This document shows, in pieces, positions 36,385 to 46,200 of a DNA stretch of 64,000 bases. Source of the stretch: Flavobacteriales bacterium (lineage in GTDB: Bacteria; Bacteroidota; Bacteroidia; UBA10329). Below the pieces are notes generated by a model, which made no database searches, was not told the origin of the DNA, and saw only the letters and a list, made by a program, of their open reading frames with translations. The DNA lies in contig WGMW01000026.1 of NCBI GenBank assembly GCA_016124845.1, forward strand, positions 1 through 64,000, read 5' to 3'. Made by a program: the position numbers and the translations under genes. The first letter of the stretch is position 1, and each line of letters opens with the position of its first letter.

Positions 36385-37893
36385 ATGAAACAGTCCGTTT
36401 CGCTTGAGACCTGGCAATTGGTGCATGGCATGACCGCTACCGAAAAGGCTTACTTCAAAAAGTCTTTGGTAACGCGGTCTGATGGAAAGTTGCAAACGGT
36501 GTTTGACATCATTAACCGATTGACGGAATTTGATGAAGCCCAGATGCTGGATAAAGTGAAGGCCGCGTACTCAGACACTTCTGCGGCCTATCGGTTGCTG
36601 CGCACCACCATCATGCGTTCTCTGGTGATGTTCCATGCTTCCAGTTCACCCACCTACGAGGTGAACATGTTACTTACCCAAGCGCAGATTGCCAGAAACA
36701 AACGGCTGTTCCCACTTTGTAAACGTTTGATAGACCGTGGTCTGAAACTGGTGGAGGAACAGGAACTGGAAATGCACCGCTACCTGTTCTGGGAACTCCG
36801 CAGCACCCTTCCGGTAACGGACCCTGAAGAAAAAAAGGTCATTTTCAAAAAGGACTACGAAAACAGACTGGCCGCCTCCGAATTTGCGCGTGTCAGTGCG
36901 GAACTGAGCCTAATGAAGTTCCAGCGGGATCAATTCAATCGTTGGCAACGCCTTTCGGTGGAGAGCTATGAAACATACAAGACAAGCATTTCGGAGGAGA
37001 AACTACTGAAGGATGCAGACCAGATGGAAAGCAAGGGTCATATGCGGTTGGCCAGTAGAATAAGGGCCAGCATGATGGCCCAGTACCACGCTTTAGGTTA
37101 CTGGGAAAAATCGCTGGACCTCGGCCTGCAGAGCATGCCCAAGATAGAGGAGCTGGCCAAGACCTCCGATTTTCTATTCCGAACATGGTCCACTAACATG
37201 GGCAACATGATGGGGCTGGCCGTATTGGTCGACAGGCGCAGTACGTTCCTGTCTTTACAGGAAAAGCTCTCGGAAATGTGTACACTCCGTGGAGTTCAGG
37301 ATCTGGAGGCCATGCGTAGCAACGTGTTTTTTCACATATCGGCAGATAAGGTGAAAGGCGGAAAACTGGATGAGGCATTGCGCGAACTGACCGACCTGCT
37401 CTCGCATGCGGCAAAGCCTGAGATGGGTCATTATTACGATGAATCTCTGGTAAGGCAGAACATTCAACTGATCCATTTTCTGAAGCAGGATTTCCATGAG
37501 GTACTGAAACAGTGCAGCGAATTCCTCTCTGACCAACACCTGCGTGCCGATGTGCGTTGCGAATATTCGGTAAGATGGTTGGATCTGGCCGCCACCTTCA
37601 TGCTCAACGACCTGAGGCTTTTTCAAATGAAACATGGGTCGATGGAGCGTTTCATCAAAAAGAACGGTGTCGGGTTCTCATGGGAATCCGACATTCTGCG
37701 AATGCTGAAAAAATCCATGGAATCAACTCAAGAGGACGGAACACAATTATTCCGGCAACTTTTCGAAAACCTCCTCTCTCACAGGGAGGAGCTTCGGGTA
37801 TGCATTCAAGAGTTCGACATTCTCACATGGGTCGAGTCGCTATTGAAGAATAGACCGATGATGGAGTTGGTGAAGGAGCGGTATTTGAAATAA
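36385..37893 (+). CDS. Helical hypothetical protein (502 aa)
   Basis: No signal peptide or membrane segment is seen. The whole protein is helical with repeating amphipathic pairs (LLTQAQIARNKRLFPLCKRL, EELAKTSDFLFRTWSTNMGN, GGKLDEALRELTDLL), suggesting a TPR-like superhelix. I do not recognise a family. TACATTTG at 36372-36379 matches the Bacteroidota -7 element (TAnnTTTG) but would give an almost leaderless transcript. It is the only plus-strand gene between 24.9 and 56 kb and is divergent from the fibre gene. Confidence 0.7.
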   Translation: MKQSVSLETWQLVHGMTATEKAYFKKSLVTRSDGKLQTVFDIINRLTEFDEAQMLDKVKAAYSDTSAAYRLLRTTIMRSLVMFHASSSPTYEVNMLLTQAQIARNKRLFPLCKRLIDRGLKLVEEQELEMHRYLFWELRSTLPVTDPEEKKVIFKKDYENRLAASEFARVSAELSLMKFQRDQFNRWQRLSVESYETYKTSISEEKLLKDADQMESKGHMRLASRIRASMMAQYHALGYWEKSLDLGLQSMPKIEELAKTSDFLFRTWSTNMGNMMGLAVLVDRRSTFLSLQEKLSEMCTLRGVQDLEAMRSNVFFHISADKVKGGKLDEALRELTDLLSHAAKPEMGHYYDESLVRQNIQLIHFLKQDFHEVLKQCSEFLSDQHLRADVRCEYSVRWLDLAATFMLNDLRLFQMKHGSMERFIKKNGVGFSWESDILRMLKKSMESTQEDGTQLFRQLFENLLSHREELRVCIQEFDILTWVESLLKNRPMMELVKERYLK

Positions 37894-37895
37894 AG

Positions 37896-37923
37896 AAAGC
37901 CCCTTCAAAATTGAAGGAGCTTT
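37896..37923. terminator. Bidirectional terminator between convergent genes
   Basis: AAGCCCCTTCAA and TTGAAGGAGCTT form a stem with one mismatch, flanked by A-rich and T-rich sides. It serves the 502-aa gene and the convergent S74 fibre gene. Confidence 0.7.
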
Positions 37924-37951
37924 CCGATTTTCCTTAACCTAAAAGAGGATA

Positions 37952-40384
37952 TTAACGCTGCGCTTTCAACCCAATGCCCAGTTGCTCTTCGATGCGTTGC
38001 AGACGTGCTTCGCTGACGACCTTTTCTGCTTTCAGCGCATCGTTCTCCGCTTTCAATTCCTTAATGGCCTCCACCAACAATGGAATGAAAGTGGAATAGC
38101 TCAAGCCATAATCTCCTCCTTCCGCAATACTCACTGCTTCTGGAACAATCGCTTCCACATCCTGTGCAATGAAACCCAGTTGATGGCGGTTGTCAAACAC
38201 CATGTCTGGAAATTCCTTCGTCTTCCAATCATAACTGACGCCCTGTAGTTTCAATATCTTATCCAAGGCGGATCCGATCGGTGCAATATTGGTCTTATAC
38301 TTCCTGTCTGATGCATTGACATAGGCACCGTTTCCGGCCACCTGACCATTTACCCGTAACCTGTAACCAGGACCATAATATCCCAAACCGACATTGCCGG
38401 CACTTGTGATCACCATCCGTTGCGCACCTGCTGTATTATCGTAAATGTGAAACTCCCCGGAATTCGGGTCACCGGTTCCTTGCACGCCCATAAAGAACTG
38501 GCCATTGGTGTTCTCGGCCACAAACCCCGCGTAACTACCGTCAGTTGCTTCTGCCCGATACCGCACCGAGGTGCCCGATGCGTGTACCAGATCGCTCGGT
38601 GAGCTGGTCCCTATACCAACATTCCCGTCCTGCTGGATATGAAAGATCCCATCCTCCGTGTAACTCTGACCGATAAAGAAGTCTGATTCGCTTGAAGTTG
38701 ACTCATTCTGGACCGCCATGTACCAATTTTGAGACTGTGAACGGATCGTCAGATTTTCTGAGTCACCATCATAATCGGTACTTCCTCCTCCCACCTCAGC
38801 GTCTCCGTTGACATTTAGCGGAGCAGAATAGGTTGAAGTGTTTATGCCCACATATCCATTATCGCCTATATAGATGCCCTGATCGTTACCGTTGTTGGTG
38901 ATCCAGTGATAGTTTGTAGTGATATTTCCCTCGACATCCAACTCACCATTGACACGGACAAGGTCATTATCGAACTCCCCGTAGATCAATGGACTGGTTG
39001 ATGCACTATTCTCGATGTAAAGTTTATTGTCGCCACTCTCATTCCTTCCTGCTCTGTACCCCATGAATACATTGCTGGACCCCGTGGCATTCTCTCCTGC
39101 CTGAAGCCCCATCACGGTATTGTTACTTCCGGTCAGATTGTTCTCAAAGGCCTGTGCTCCAACCGCTGTATTTCCACTACCGGTGGTGTTCAGGTTCATG
39201 GAAAGGTCACCAAATGCCGAGTTGTTGTCACCCGTTGTATTTGCTTCAAGGGCCTCGCTTCCGAAAGCATTGTTGTAGTTGGCCCCAGAGGTTTGGGTTT
39301 TCAGCGTATTCAAGCCAACCGCATTGTTGTAAGCACCTGTTGTGTTATTTGTCAGTGAAGCAGCACCGATAGCAATATTGTCATTCGCTGTGGTATTGTG
39401 ATACAATGCCTGATAACCCAACGCGACATTGAAACTACCTGTCGTATTGGAAAGCAATGTTCCGGTACCTACGGCAGTATTGGGTGATCCGCTCGTATTG
39501 TTCGTTCCTGAATTATTACCGATGAAAACATTCTGGTTGTTGCTTAGATCATCACTGGCTCCGGCACCGCTTCCAATAAACACGGAGGCACCTGAATTCA
39601 AAACTTCAAATCGAGGCCCGTTCATTACAAAGTACTCGGTACCTGCCATGTCGAACCGGATCATGTCCTCATCGGTACTTTCCTCTACCTGAATCTTGGT
39701 GTCGTTGTCTGCATCGGAAATGATGTTCATGGTGTCCGATAAAAAGGTTGCGGAAATCGTATCGTTGCTGATGGAAATGTTATCTCCGGCAATGTAGGTT
39801 CCTGCCGACCCGGTCGGACCGGTTGCGCCCGTGACCCCATCTGCCCCATCATTTCCATTCGCACCTGCGGGGCCTGTCGGACCTGTTGCTCCTGTGACAC
39901 CATCCGCCCCATCATTTCCATTCGCACCTGCGGGGCCGGTCGGACCTGTTGGACCCTGAGAACCACCACCCGAATTTTCCGCATAAAGTGCATAGGGAAC
40001 CGAAAGCAACTGCGATACGCCCATGCTCTGGTAGTTGGTTCCGCCAGTCGCATCCATACCCACTTCCACGAAATATGGACCTGCCGACCAATCAATGGCA
40101 CCGATGGTTCCGGTAACCGGAGTTCCGTTCCCTAATTTGATGTTGAAGATTCCGAGTGCATTTGTGGTGGTGGTGTGGGTTTCGCTGTAAACAACTGTGC
40201 CCGTTGAGGTCGTTTGACGGATATCCATCTGCAACCCGATGTTCTGATTGGCAAGGACGTTCCCGCCATTGTCGCGCGCAACACCTTGATAGTTGAACAT
40301 TTCGGGCGATTGCGCTTGCGCTGAACCAAAAATCAAGAATGATGAACTAAGAATAAGGGTTGAAAGGAATAGGAACTTTTTCAT
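37952..40384 (-). CDS. Collagen-like fibre protein with C-terminal S74 intramolecular chaperone domain (810 aa)
   Basis: It has a signal peptide (MKKFLFLSTLILSSSFLIFG then SAQA), the shared N-terminal domain (to about 140), a short collagen-like stretch (about 144-194), a module [20 protein letters not shown] also found in the 2521-aa protein, YadA-like NNTTGxxNTAVG repeats, and a tail-spike chaperone domain of the S74 type (about 695-810: DRKYKTNIAPIG, GFIAQDVEAIVPEAV, YSTFIPLLVEAIKELKAE). S74 domains trimerise fibres and then self-cleave at a Ser. The tail [14 protein letters not shown] is nearly identical to that of the 2874-aa protein. Confidence 0.88.
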   Translation of the reverse strand: MKKFLFLSTLILSSSFLIFGSAQAQSPEMFNYQGVARDNGGNVLANQNIGLQMDIRQTTSTGTVVYSETHTTTTNALGIFNIKLGNGTPVTGTIGAIDWSAGPYFVEVGMDATGGTNYQSMGVSQLLSVPYALYAENSGGGSQGPTGPTGPAGANGNDGADGVTGATGPTGPAGANGNDGADGVTGATGPTGSAGTYIAGDNISISNDTISATFLSDTMNIISDADNDTKIQVEESTDEDMIRFDMAGTEYFVMNGPRFEVLNSGASVFIGSGAGASDDLSNNQNVFIGNNSGTNNTSGSPNTAVGTGTLLSNTTGSFNVALGYQALYHNTTANDNIAIGAASLTNNTTGAYNNAVGLNTLKTQTSGANYNNAFGSEALEANTTGDNNSAFGDLSMNLNTTGSGNTAVGAQAFENNLTGSNNTVMGLQAGENATGSSNVFMGYRAGRNESGDNKLYIENSASTSPLIYGEFDNDLVRVNGELDVEGNITTNYHWITNNGNDQGIYIGDNGYVGINTSTYSAPLNVNGDAEVGGGSTDYDGDSENLTIRSQSQNWYMAVQNESTSSESDFFIGQSYTEDGIFHIQQDGNVGIGTSSPSDLVHASGTSVRYRAEATDGSYAGFVAENTNGQFFMGVQGTGDPNSGEFHIYDNTAGAQRMVITSAGNVGLGYYGPGYRLRVNGQVAGNGAYVNASDRKYKTNIAPIGSALDKILKLQGVSYDWKTKEFPDMVFDNRHQLGFIAQDVEAIVPEAVSIAEGGDYGLSYSTFIPLLVEAIKELKAENDALKAEKVVSEARLQRIEEQLGIGLKAQR
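39805..39960 (-). repeat. Short collagen-like repeat in the S74 fibre gene
   Basis: About 17 Gly-X-Y triplets, including a 63-bp direct repeat encoding [21 protein letters not shown] twice. Confidence 0.8.
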
Positions 40385-40411
40385 GGCAGATGTATTTGGG
40401 TGGGGAATGAA

Positions 40412-41692
40412 TTATCTGATCACAACTTGGCGCGTGTTAAGAATTTTCTGGTCTGAGCTGAACACAACTGTATATGCACCTTTAGCGAAACTACTCAAAT
40501 CGAAGGCGGCAACCGTTGTTTGAATATTATCTCTCAAGATCTCGCGTCCCTGCGCATCGAAGATCGCCACACCAACGGTTTCGGGCCGTTCTGAAGTGAC
40601 CTGGAAAACCCCATCTGTAGGGTTGGGATAGATCGCAAACAGGTTTTGGGATTCATCCTCTACCGAAGTGACCACATACTGGCAATTGCCATTATCAACA
40701 TTTGCGTTTGCATCATAGTTGGTGGCAAAGGGATCCATGCAGCCATATACTGCAGCCGCACAACTGGTGCTGGCCGTGGAATTGGGACATGATGGTCCGG
40801 GACCGACCCGGAACGAATGATCCACATACGTTCCTTTGAAACAGCGTGGGATGTACGGATAATTGTCGGTAAGCACATAGTAATACGTTCCGTAAGGATA
40901 ATCGGGCGTTACGCCATAGCGGCCATTGCACTCGTCCAAGTCAGTAAGCGTGTACTCGTAATCCTCATAGTAGTTGCCATCGTAAGCTCCATCGGGCGCA
41001 GAAACGCCATCGCCTGGCCGCTGGCCTGATTTGAGGCTGTAACCCGAACTGAGCGCAACAACGGTTCCTGCATTTTCCGGGTCTTGATACACGTATTTGT
41101 AATAGATGGGAAAACCATCGGCCGCATAACCTACAATGGGCGAATGCGAACTACCATCTATACCAAGATCGTTCACAAAATAATCTGTCGGGATGGCGTG
41201 GTAGTGATATTCCCCGAACGGATTCAAATGGCCACCGTTCAGCGTTCCCATGTTCTGTCCGATCTGGTTGGTGGTGGAGGCGGCCTCCTCATGCCAATTG
41301 ACATTGTTTTCGCCTGTGGACGTGTTCTGAAAAGTGACGGCCGAATTCGGGTCGTACTTCACGCCATTGATAGAGACACCGAACTTGTAGTTGTACGTGC
41401 AGCCGACCGTGGTCTCCACCTCTTCATAAAGTGGCGTGAAATCAGCAGCCGTGTCAGGATGCGCGCACATGTAATACGTGTAATCGCCTGCTGTGGTGGT
41501 GAACTGTGGCTGATTGTAGTTGTCCGAGTGATCGGGGTAGTTGTTCGAATAGGCATAACGAACAGCACCTGCCGTATCGATACATACCGCGTTGGAACTT
41601 TCGTTGGCGAAGATGGCGGTGGTGTTGCACGTGGTCTGCGCCTTCGCGAGAAACACATTCAACACAAGTGTAAGTACAAGTAACTTTTTCAT
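40412..41692 (-). CDS. YHYH-domain protein with T9SS type A sorting domain
   Basis: This 426-aa protein has a signal peptide (MKKLLVLTLVLNVFLAKA). The YHYH domain is recognised by GEYHYHAIPTDYFVNDLG, HSPIVGYAADGFPIYYKYVY, GQRPGDGVSAPDGAYDGNYY, YEYTLTDLDECNGRYGVTPD and YPYIPRCFKG. A GCMDPFATNYDANANVDNG calcium-binding-like loop follows, then a C-terminal sorting domain (LFAIYPNPTDGVFQV to the end). The biochemical role of YHYH proteins is not established. It is 27 nt from the S74 fibre gene on the same strand. Confidence 0.88.
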   Translation of the reverse strand: MKKLLVLTLVLNVFLAKAQTTCNTTAIFANESSNAVCIDTAGAVRYAYSNNYPDHSDNYNQPQFTTTAGDYTYYMCAHPDTAADFTPLYEEVETTVGCTYNYKFGVSINGVKYDPNSAVTFQNTSTGENNVNWHEEAASTTNQIGQNMGTLNGGHLNPFGEYHYHAIPTDYFVNDLGIDGSSHSPIVGYAADGFPIYYKYVYQDPENAGTVVALSSGYSLKSGQRPGDGVSAPDGAYDGNYYEDYEYTLTDLDECNGRYGVTPDYPYGTYYYVLTDNYPYIPRCFKGTYVDHSFRVGPGPSCPNSTASTSCAAAVYGCMDPFATNYDANANVDNGNCQYVVTSVEDESQNLFAIYPNPTDGVFQVTSERPETVGVAIFDAQGREILRDNIQTTVAAFDLSSFAKGAYTVVFSSDQKILNTRQVVIR

Positions 41693-41702
41693 GATGGTGG
41701 GT

Positions 41703-42173
41703 TTAGAAGTTGGCTGTAATAGATGGTTTGGATGTATTTAGCTGATAGTGTTTTATCGCACCATCAACTGACAGTTGCAGTCTTATCAATGCGTGACTGT
41801 TCAAATGGAACAGGTATGAACTCATGACATCCAATTTCTTGATGGTTTCCTTCATTGAGGTCTGGTAGGTGATCACCACGGAGCTTTGCTCCAACCGCTG
41901 ATCGACCTTCTTTAGTTCGATGGATTTTCCATCAGCGGTCAATTGCAGGTTCTGCAGAAAATACTCGCCCGCACATACCGACATCATTTCCTGCGGCCGG
42001 CAATCGGCATCCTTCTTCAGTCCGAGCGCCAGATAGCGTTTGTCGAGCACCGCGATAACGGTGAGTGTTTTCCCTGTCTGATCGATCTGAACATCACCCA
42101 CCACCTCATTGTGAAAATTGGGATTGGCAGCAAGAATCGTGAGCGAAAAAGCAAACAGGAATCCGTGTATCAT
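41703..42173 (-). CDS. Secreted DUF6702-like protein
   Basis: This 156-aa protein has a hydrophobic leader (MIHGFLFAFSLTILA). The mature part has the strand pattern EVVGDVQIDQTGKTLTVIAV, AGEYFLQNLQLTADGKSIEL and YLFHLNSHALIRLQLSVDG that I associate with DUF6702 proteins of Bacteroidota. Function is unknown. It lies between two YHYH genes with gaps of 10 and 18 nt, so the three form an operon. Confidence 0.65.
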   Translation of the reverse strand: MIHGFLFAFSLTILAANPNFHNEVVGDVQIDQTGKTLTVIAVLDKRYLALGLKKDADCRPQEMMSVCAGEYFLQNLQLTADGKSIELKKVDQRLEQSSVVITYQTSMKETIKKLDVMSSYLFHLNSHALIRLQLSVDGAIKHYQLNTSKPSITANF

Positions 42174-42191
42174 GTCATTGGAATTAACTTT

Positions 42192-43112
42192 TTACAACCC
42201 GACCTTGAAATTCTCCGAAGGCGTTCCCACGAAACATCTCGGCACCGAAGGAAACTCATCCGTAATGTAGTACACGTATGTTCCGTTCGGGTAATTAGGT
42301 GTCTTGCTCCAGCGGCCATTGCATTCGTCCAGATCGCCCGTGCCTTCCACATATTCGTAATCGGCCACGTACGTACCGTCATAGCCGCCATCAGGCGCAG
42401 AAACACCGTTGCCAGGTCTGCAACCTTCCTTGATGGAATAGCTGGATGTGAGAGCCACAATGGAGCTGGTGGTGTCATTCGGGTCTGAATAGCCGTACTT
42501 GTAGTAGATGGGAAAGCCATCGGCCGCATAACCGAGCAAAGCGGAATGGCTGGTTCCGTGTTCAATGGTATTGATGTATTGCTCAGGTGTGCCGTGATAA
42601 TGATAACGGTTCGGGTCGTGCGCATTATTGCAGTCGTAGATCAGGTCGGTGTTTTCGCTCAGCACCTCCAAGTTCCACTCGTAATTGAGCGCTCCTGTTG
42701 AGGTGTTCTCCCACGGTTCATTGGCCACAGGATCGAACGGAACACCCGTGACGGCAATGCCGAAAATGTAACCCAGATAACCTGAACTGCCCGTGTAAGA
42801 AGTATTGGCCACCTGCGTTACCGAACCGGACTGCACGGGAACTGCAGGAACAGTGAATGTTTTCTCATTGGCAATGGGATTCCCAAGCACTTCGTGCGGA
42901 GGAATGTAGTTGAAGGTGATGGACCGATCGGCCCCGCTCACCGATGTTTCGAACACACTGGTGGTGGTTGGCGTGTTATTGCAGGCCATGCCGTTATTGA
43001 TGTTGTACGTGTCATCGTTGGTGCAATCTGCAGAATTGTTCTTGTTGCACGATAGAAGTCCGATGGATGACAGCAGAACCCCGACCGTCATTCTTTTGAG
43101 TAGTGTTCCCAT
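42192..43112 (-). CDS. YHYH-domain lipoprotein
   Basis: This 306-aa protein has a lipoprotein signal (MGTLLKRMTVGVLLSSIGLL-SC). The YHYH domain is complete: NRYHYHGTPEQYINTIEHG, HSALLGYAADGFPIYYKYGY, GCRPGNGVSAPDGGYDGTYV and DLDECNGRWSKTPNYPNGTY, ending FPSVPRCFVGTPSENFKVGL. It is paralogous to the YHYH-T9SS protein two genes downstream. One copy is lipid-anchored and the other T9SS-exported, so the domain is probably placed on two faces of the cell surface. Confidence 0.88.
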   Translation of the reverse strand: MGTLLKRMTVGVLLSSIGLLSCNKNNSADCTNDDTYNINNGMACNNTPTTTSVFETSVSGADRSITFNYIPPHEVLGNPIANEKTFTVPAVPVQSGSVTQVANTSYTGSSGYLGYIFGIAVTGVPFDPVANEPWENTSTGALNYEWNLEVLSENTDLIYDCNNAHDPNRYHYHGTPEQYINTIEHGTSHSALLGYAADGFPIYYKYGYSDPNDTTSSIVALTSSYSIKEGCRPGNGVSAPDGGYDGTYVADYEYVEGTGDLDECNGRWSKTPNYPNGTYVYYITDEFPSVPRCFVGTPSENFKVGL

Positions 43113-43194
43113 GATGATTTGGTTTTAGATAGTTCATCAAAGTAAACAATGACCGGTTCGGAAATTTTTACACTATTCCAATCGATCGTTATAA

Positions 43195-43243
43195 AATGAA
43201 AAGCCCCGCCTCCCTTCAATTTCGCTCAGGGTACAGGCGGGGC
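43195..43243 (-). terminator. Terminator of the 2874-aa fibre gene
   Basis: On the minus strand AGCCCCGCC complement pairs: GGCCCCGCCT ... AGGCGGGGCTTTTCATTTT, a nine-base stem with a 23-nt loop and a T-rich end, 26 nt after the stop at 43269. Confidence 0.75.
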
Positions 43244-43268
43244 CATCTTCACAACAGATCGTTTACTG

Positions 43269-46200
43269 CTATTTTTCGGCTTTCAGCCCGATCCCAAGCT
43301 GTTCCTCAATGCGCGCAAGTCGATCGGCATTCTTCGATCTTTCTGTTCGCAGTTCAGCTTCCAATCTGGCAATGCGGTCTGCTTGCACAAGCGACATGTC
43401 CATAGGCGTTATGCCCACCTTCACCAATCGCAGTTCGGTTTTTTCCGATGTCTGCCATGCCTGACCGACCACCCGTTTCATATCATCCGAGGTCAGTTCA
43501 TCGATGGAACGGGCTACGCCAATTCCCGCTTCATCCGAAGCCACGATATACTGGCCGGAGATAACGGGTCCGCGCACCATTACGTAGACCTGACCTACAA
43601 ATGCCACGAGTTCAAATTCATCCTTTGCATCAGACGGCATGTTTCCGATAACCACCGGTTTGGCGCTTACCGACATGACGCGGTCAACATCTCCATTGCT
43701 ATCCACCAGCTTGCCATTCTTCACACCTACCAGTTCTCCCGGTCTGTAGCATTTCGCAGGGTCATACTTCTGAATGTATTCCGCATAGTCTGCACCCGAA
43801 GACTCCAGTACAATTCCATCCTTGTTCATGAAACCGTAGGAATCGTCATCCCAGTCAACTTCATCGTATGCATACTGCGTAGCTCCACCGCCATCACCAT
43901 GAATGCTTCCTATTTCGCCAGAACCATCGTTGAAGGAAATAAACTTGTTAGATGATCCCGCAACGGCTGCACCAACAGTCAATGACAGAACATCCGCATC
44001 AGAGCCCGTATTTGAATTGGAAAAACCTGCCACACCGCCAGTTGCGCTGCTGTTGGCTGCCAACAGTCCCTTGGCCAATACAGATCCCTGATAATTGGAG
44101 GTAACTATGGTAGCATCCAATTTCTGGTATCCGATGCTACCATCTGCTAATTTATATCCGGTGATCGTGCCATCATCTATCTTGTCTCCGGTAACGGCAT
44201 AATCGGCCAACTTGGCGGTTGTGATGGAACCATTGTCGATGTTGACGCTTGTAAGACCTGAGCCATCACCTACAAAAGCATTGGCGGTGACCGTTCCCAT
44301 GTAATTATTGGTCACCACGGTATTGTCAATACTGAAGGTTGTGCCACTCAAATTCAATCCCGTTCCATTACTGTAGGTGGTATCATCATTGTCATCAGCG
44401 GCAGGTGCCCAAGCAGAACCGTTCCATTTGAGTACCTGACCGGATGTTGCACTTGCCTGCGTAAGTGCAGAGGGTGAAAGGTTGGTCAATGCTGCGCCAT
44501 TGCCGGAAAACGCAATCGCCACAATGGTCGAAGTGTAGTTACTTGTAACCACCGTGCTTGCAATAGAGAATTCGTTCGAAGTAAGGTTCAGACCAGTACC
44601 GGCCGTGTAGGTAGGACCAGAAGGTCCGGTCGGGCCTGTTGCTCCAGTAAGACCTGCGGGGCCAGTTGGACCGGTTGCTCCGGTCAATCCATTGCTTCCA
44701 GCGGCACCCGTTGGGCCGGTTGGACCCGTGGGACCGGTAGCCCCGTCATTTCCGGTTGCTCCTGTCGGGCCGGTCGCTCCCGGGCTAATCGAGACCCAAG
44801 TGGCCGCAGCTCCCTCAGAAACAACCTTGACATGCGTGTGGAAAGATATGCCGGAATTACAACTTCCCATCATTCCAAACAGCGATCCGGGAAGTGCCGC
44901 AAAATTGTAGGTGCTGCTCTGATACGTGTAAGTGCCCAGGCAACCTGAAGAACTGCTGGTTGAAATATAGTACGTGTTGCCCGCTGTAACTGCCACGGGC
45001 GTGCTGAAGGTCCACGTGTTCCAACCAGCGGAAGTAGTAATAGAATTACTGGTTCCAAATGTGTTCGGGCTATCATTGCAATCGCTCAATGTTCTACCGT
45101 CATAAACGGAAAGGGAAGCAGTTGCGGAGTTGTAATTCCAAAGTTCTATCTCTGTGATCACTCCTGATACATCAGGTACAAACACTTGAAGCCAACTACT
45201 GTTATTGACACACTGTCCGGAACTCCACAGTCCATCGCTCACACCCTGACCATAAACGGTCGTATCGTTCGGTGCGGCTTCGGCCGTACACACTTGCATC
45301 AGGCCATCGCTAACGTTGAATACCTGCATCCCGGCCTCCGCAGTCAAAGCATCCCGCTGTGCAGTTGTTAAGCGTGGAGGCAAGAACGCACCATCCGTAC
45401 CGCTCAACTCAAGAATAGCATTGTCATTCACGGTAGATGTGCCGATGGCAGCATGGTTCGTGGTCTTATCATACACGAACTCCGCATCTGCGCCTGCACT
45501 GCCTCCATCGTTGAAGTTGACCTGCATATCTGAACCGGCAATTGGGCCTGTAGCACCAGTGGCTCCCGTTGCTCCGGTAGGACCGGTCGCTCCATCTGAC
45601 CCGTTAATTCCTGCCGTACCTTGAGGTCCTGTTGGACCAGTTGCACCAGTTGCTCCATTGCTTCCGTTTGAACCTGCGGCTCCTGTAGGTCCTGTTGGGC
45701 CGGTGGCTCCAGCTACTCCGGTGGGTCCTGTGGGACCAACTGCGGAACTGAGTGACTCATTGGAAAAGGTACCCGTGGAAGGGTCCATGGTCAGCACATA
45801 CTGTTCCGAACAGAACAATTGAAATATCTGAAGTGTCCTGCTGGCCGGGGCTCCGTTATTCACCGTATAGGCATAGTTGCCCGAAACAGTGATGTTTTCC
45901 CCCCAACCTGCGCTGATGTTGTTGACAAGACTCGGAGTTGTCGGGTCTGTATTTATATCATAGATGAGCAACTTGTTGAAAGAGGTGACAAATGCGTAGT
46001 TGCCCGAAACCGCAATACTGCCCAGACTCGTATAGCTCGGTGTCAATGTGGTCGTAACACTGAGCGAAGCCGGATTGCTTATGTCAACCACTTTAATTCC
46101 GGCAGGTCCATCTGAACCGTCAAATGAAACATAGGCATAGTTGCCTTTTACACCAAGATCCGGGTAATGCACGGGTGGAGCTCCAGTATTGGTTCCGAGT

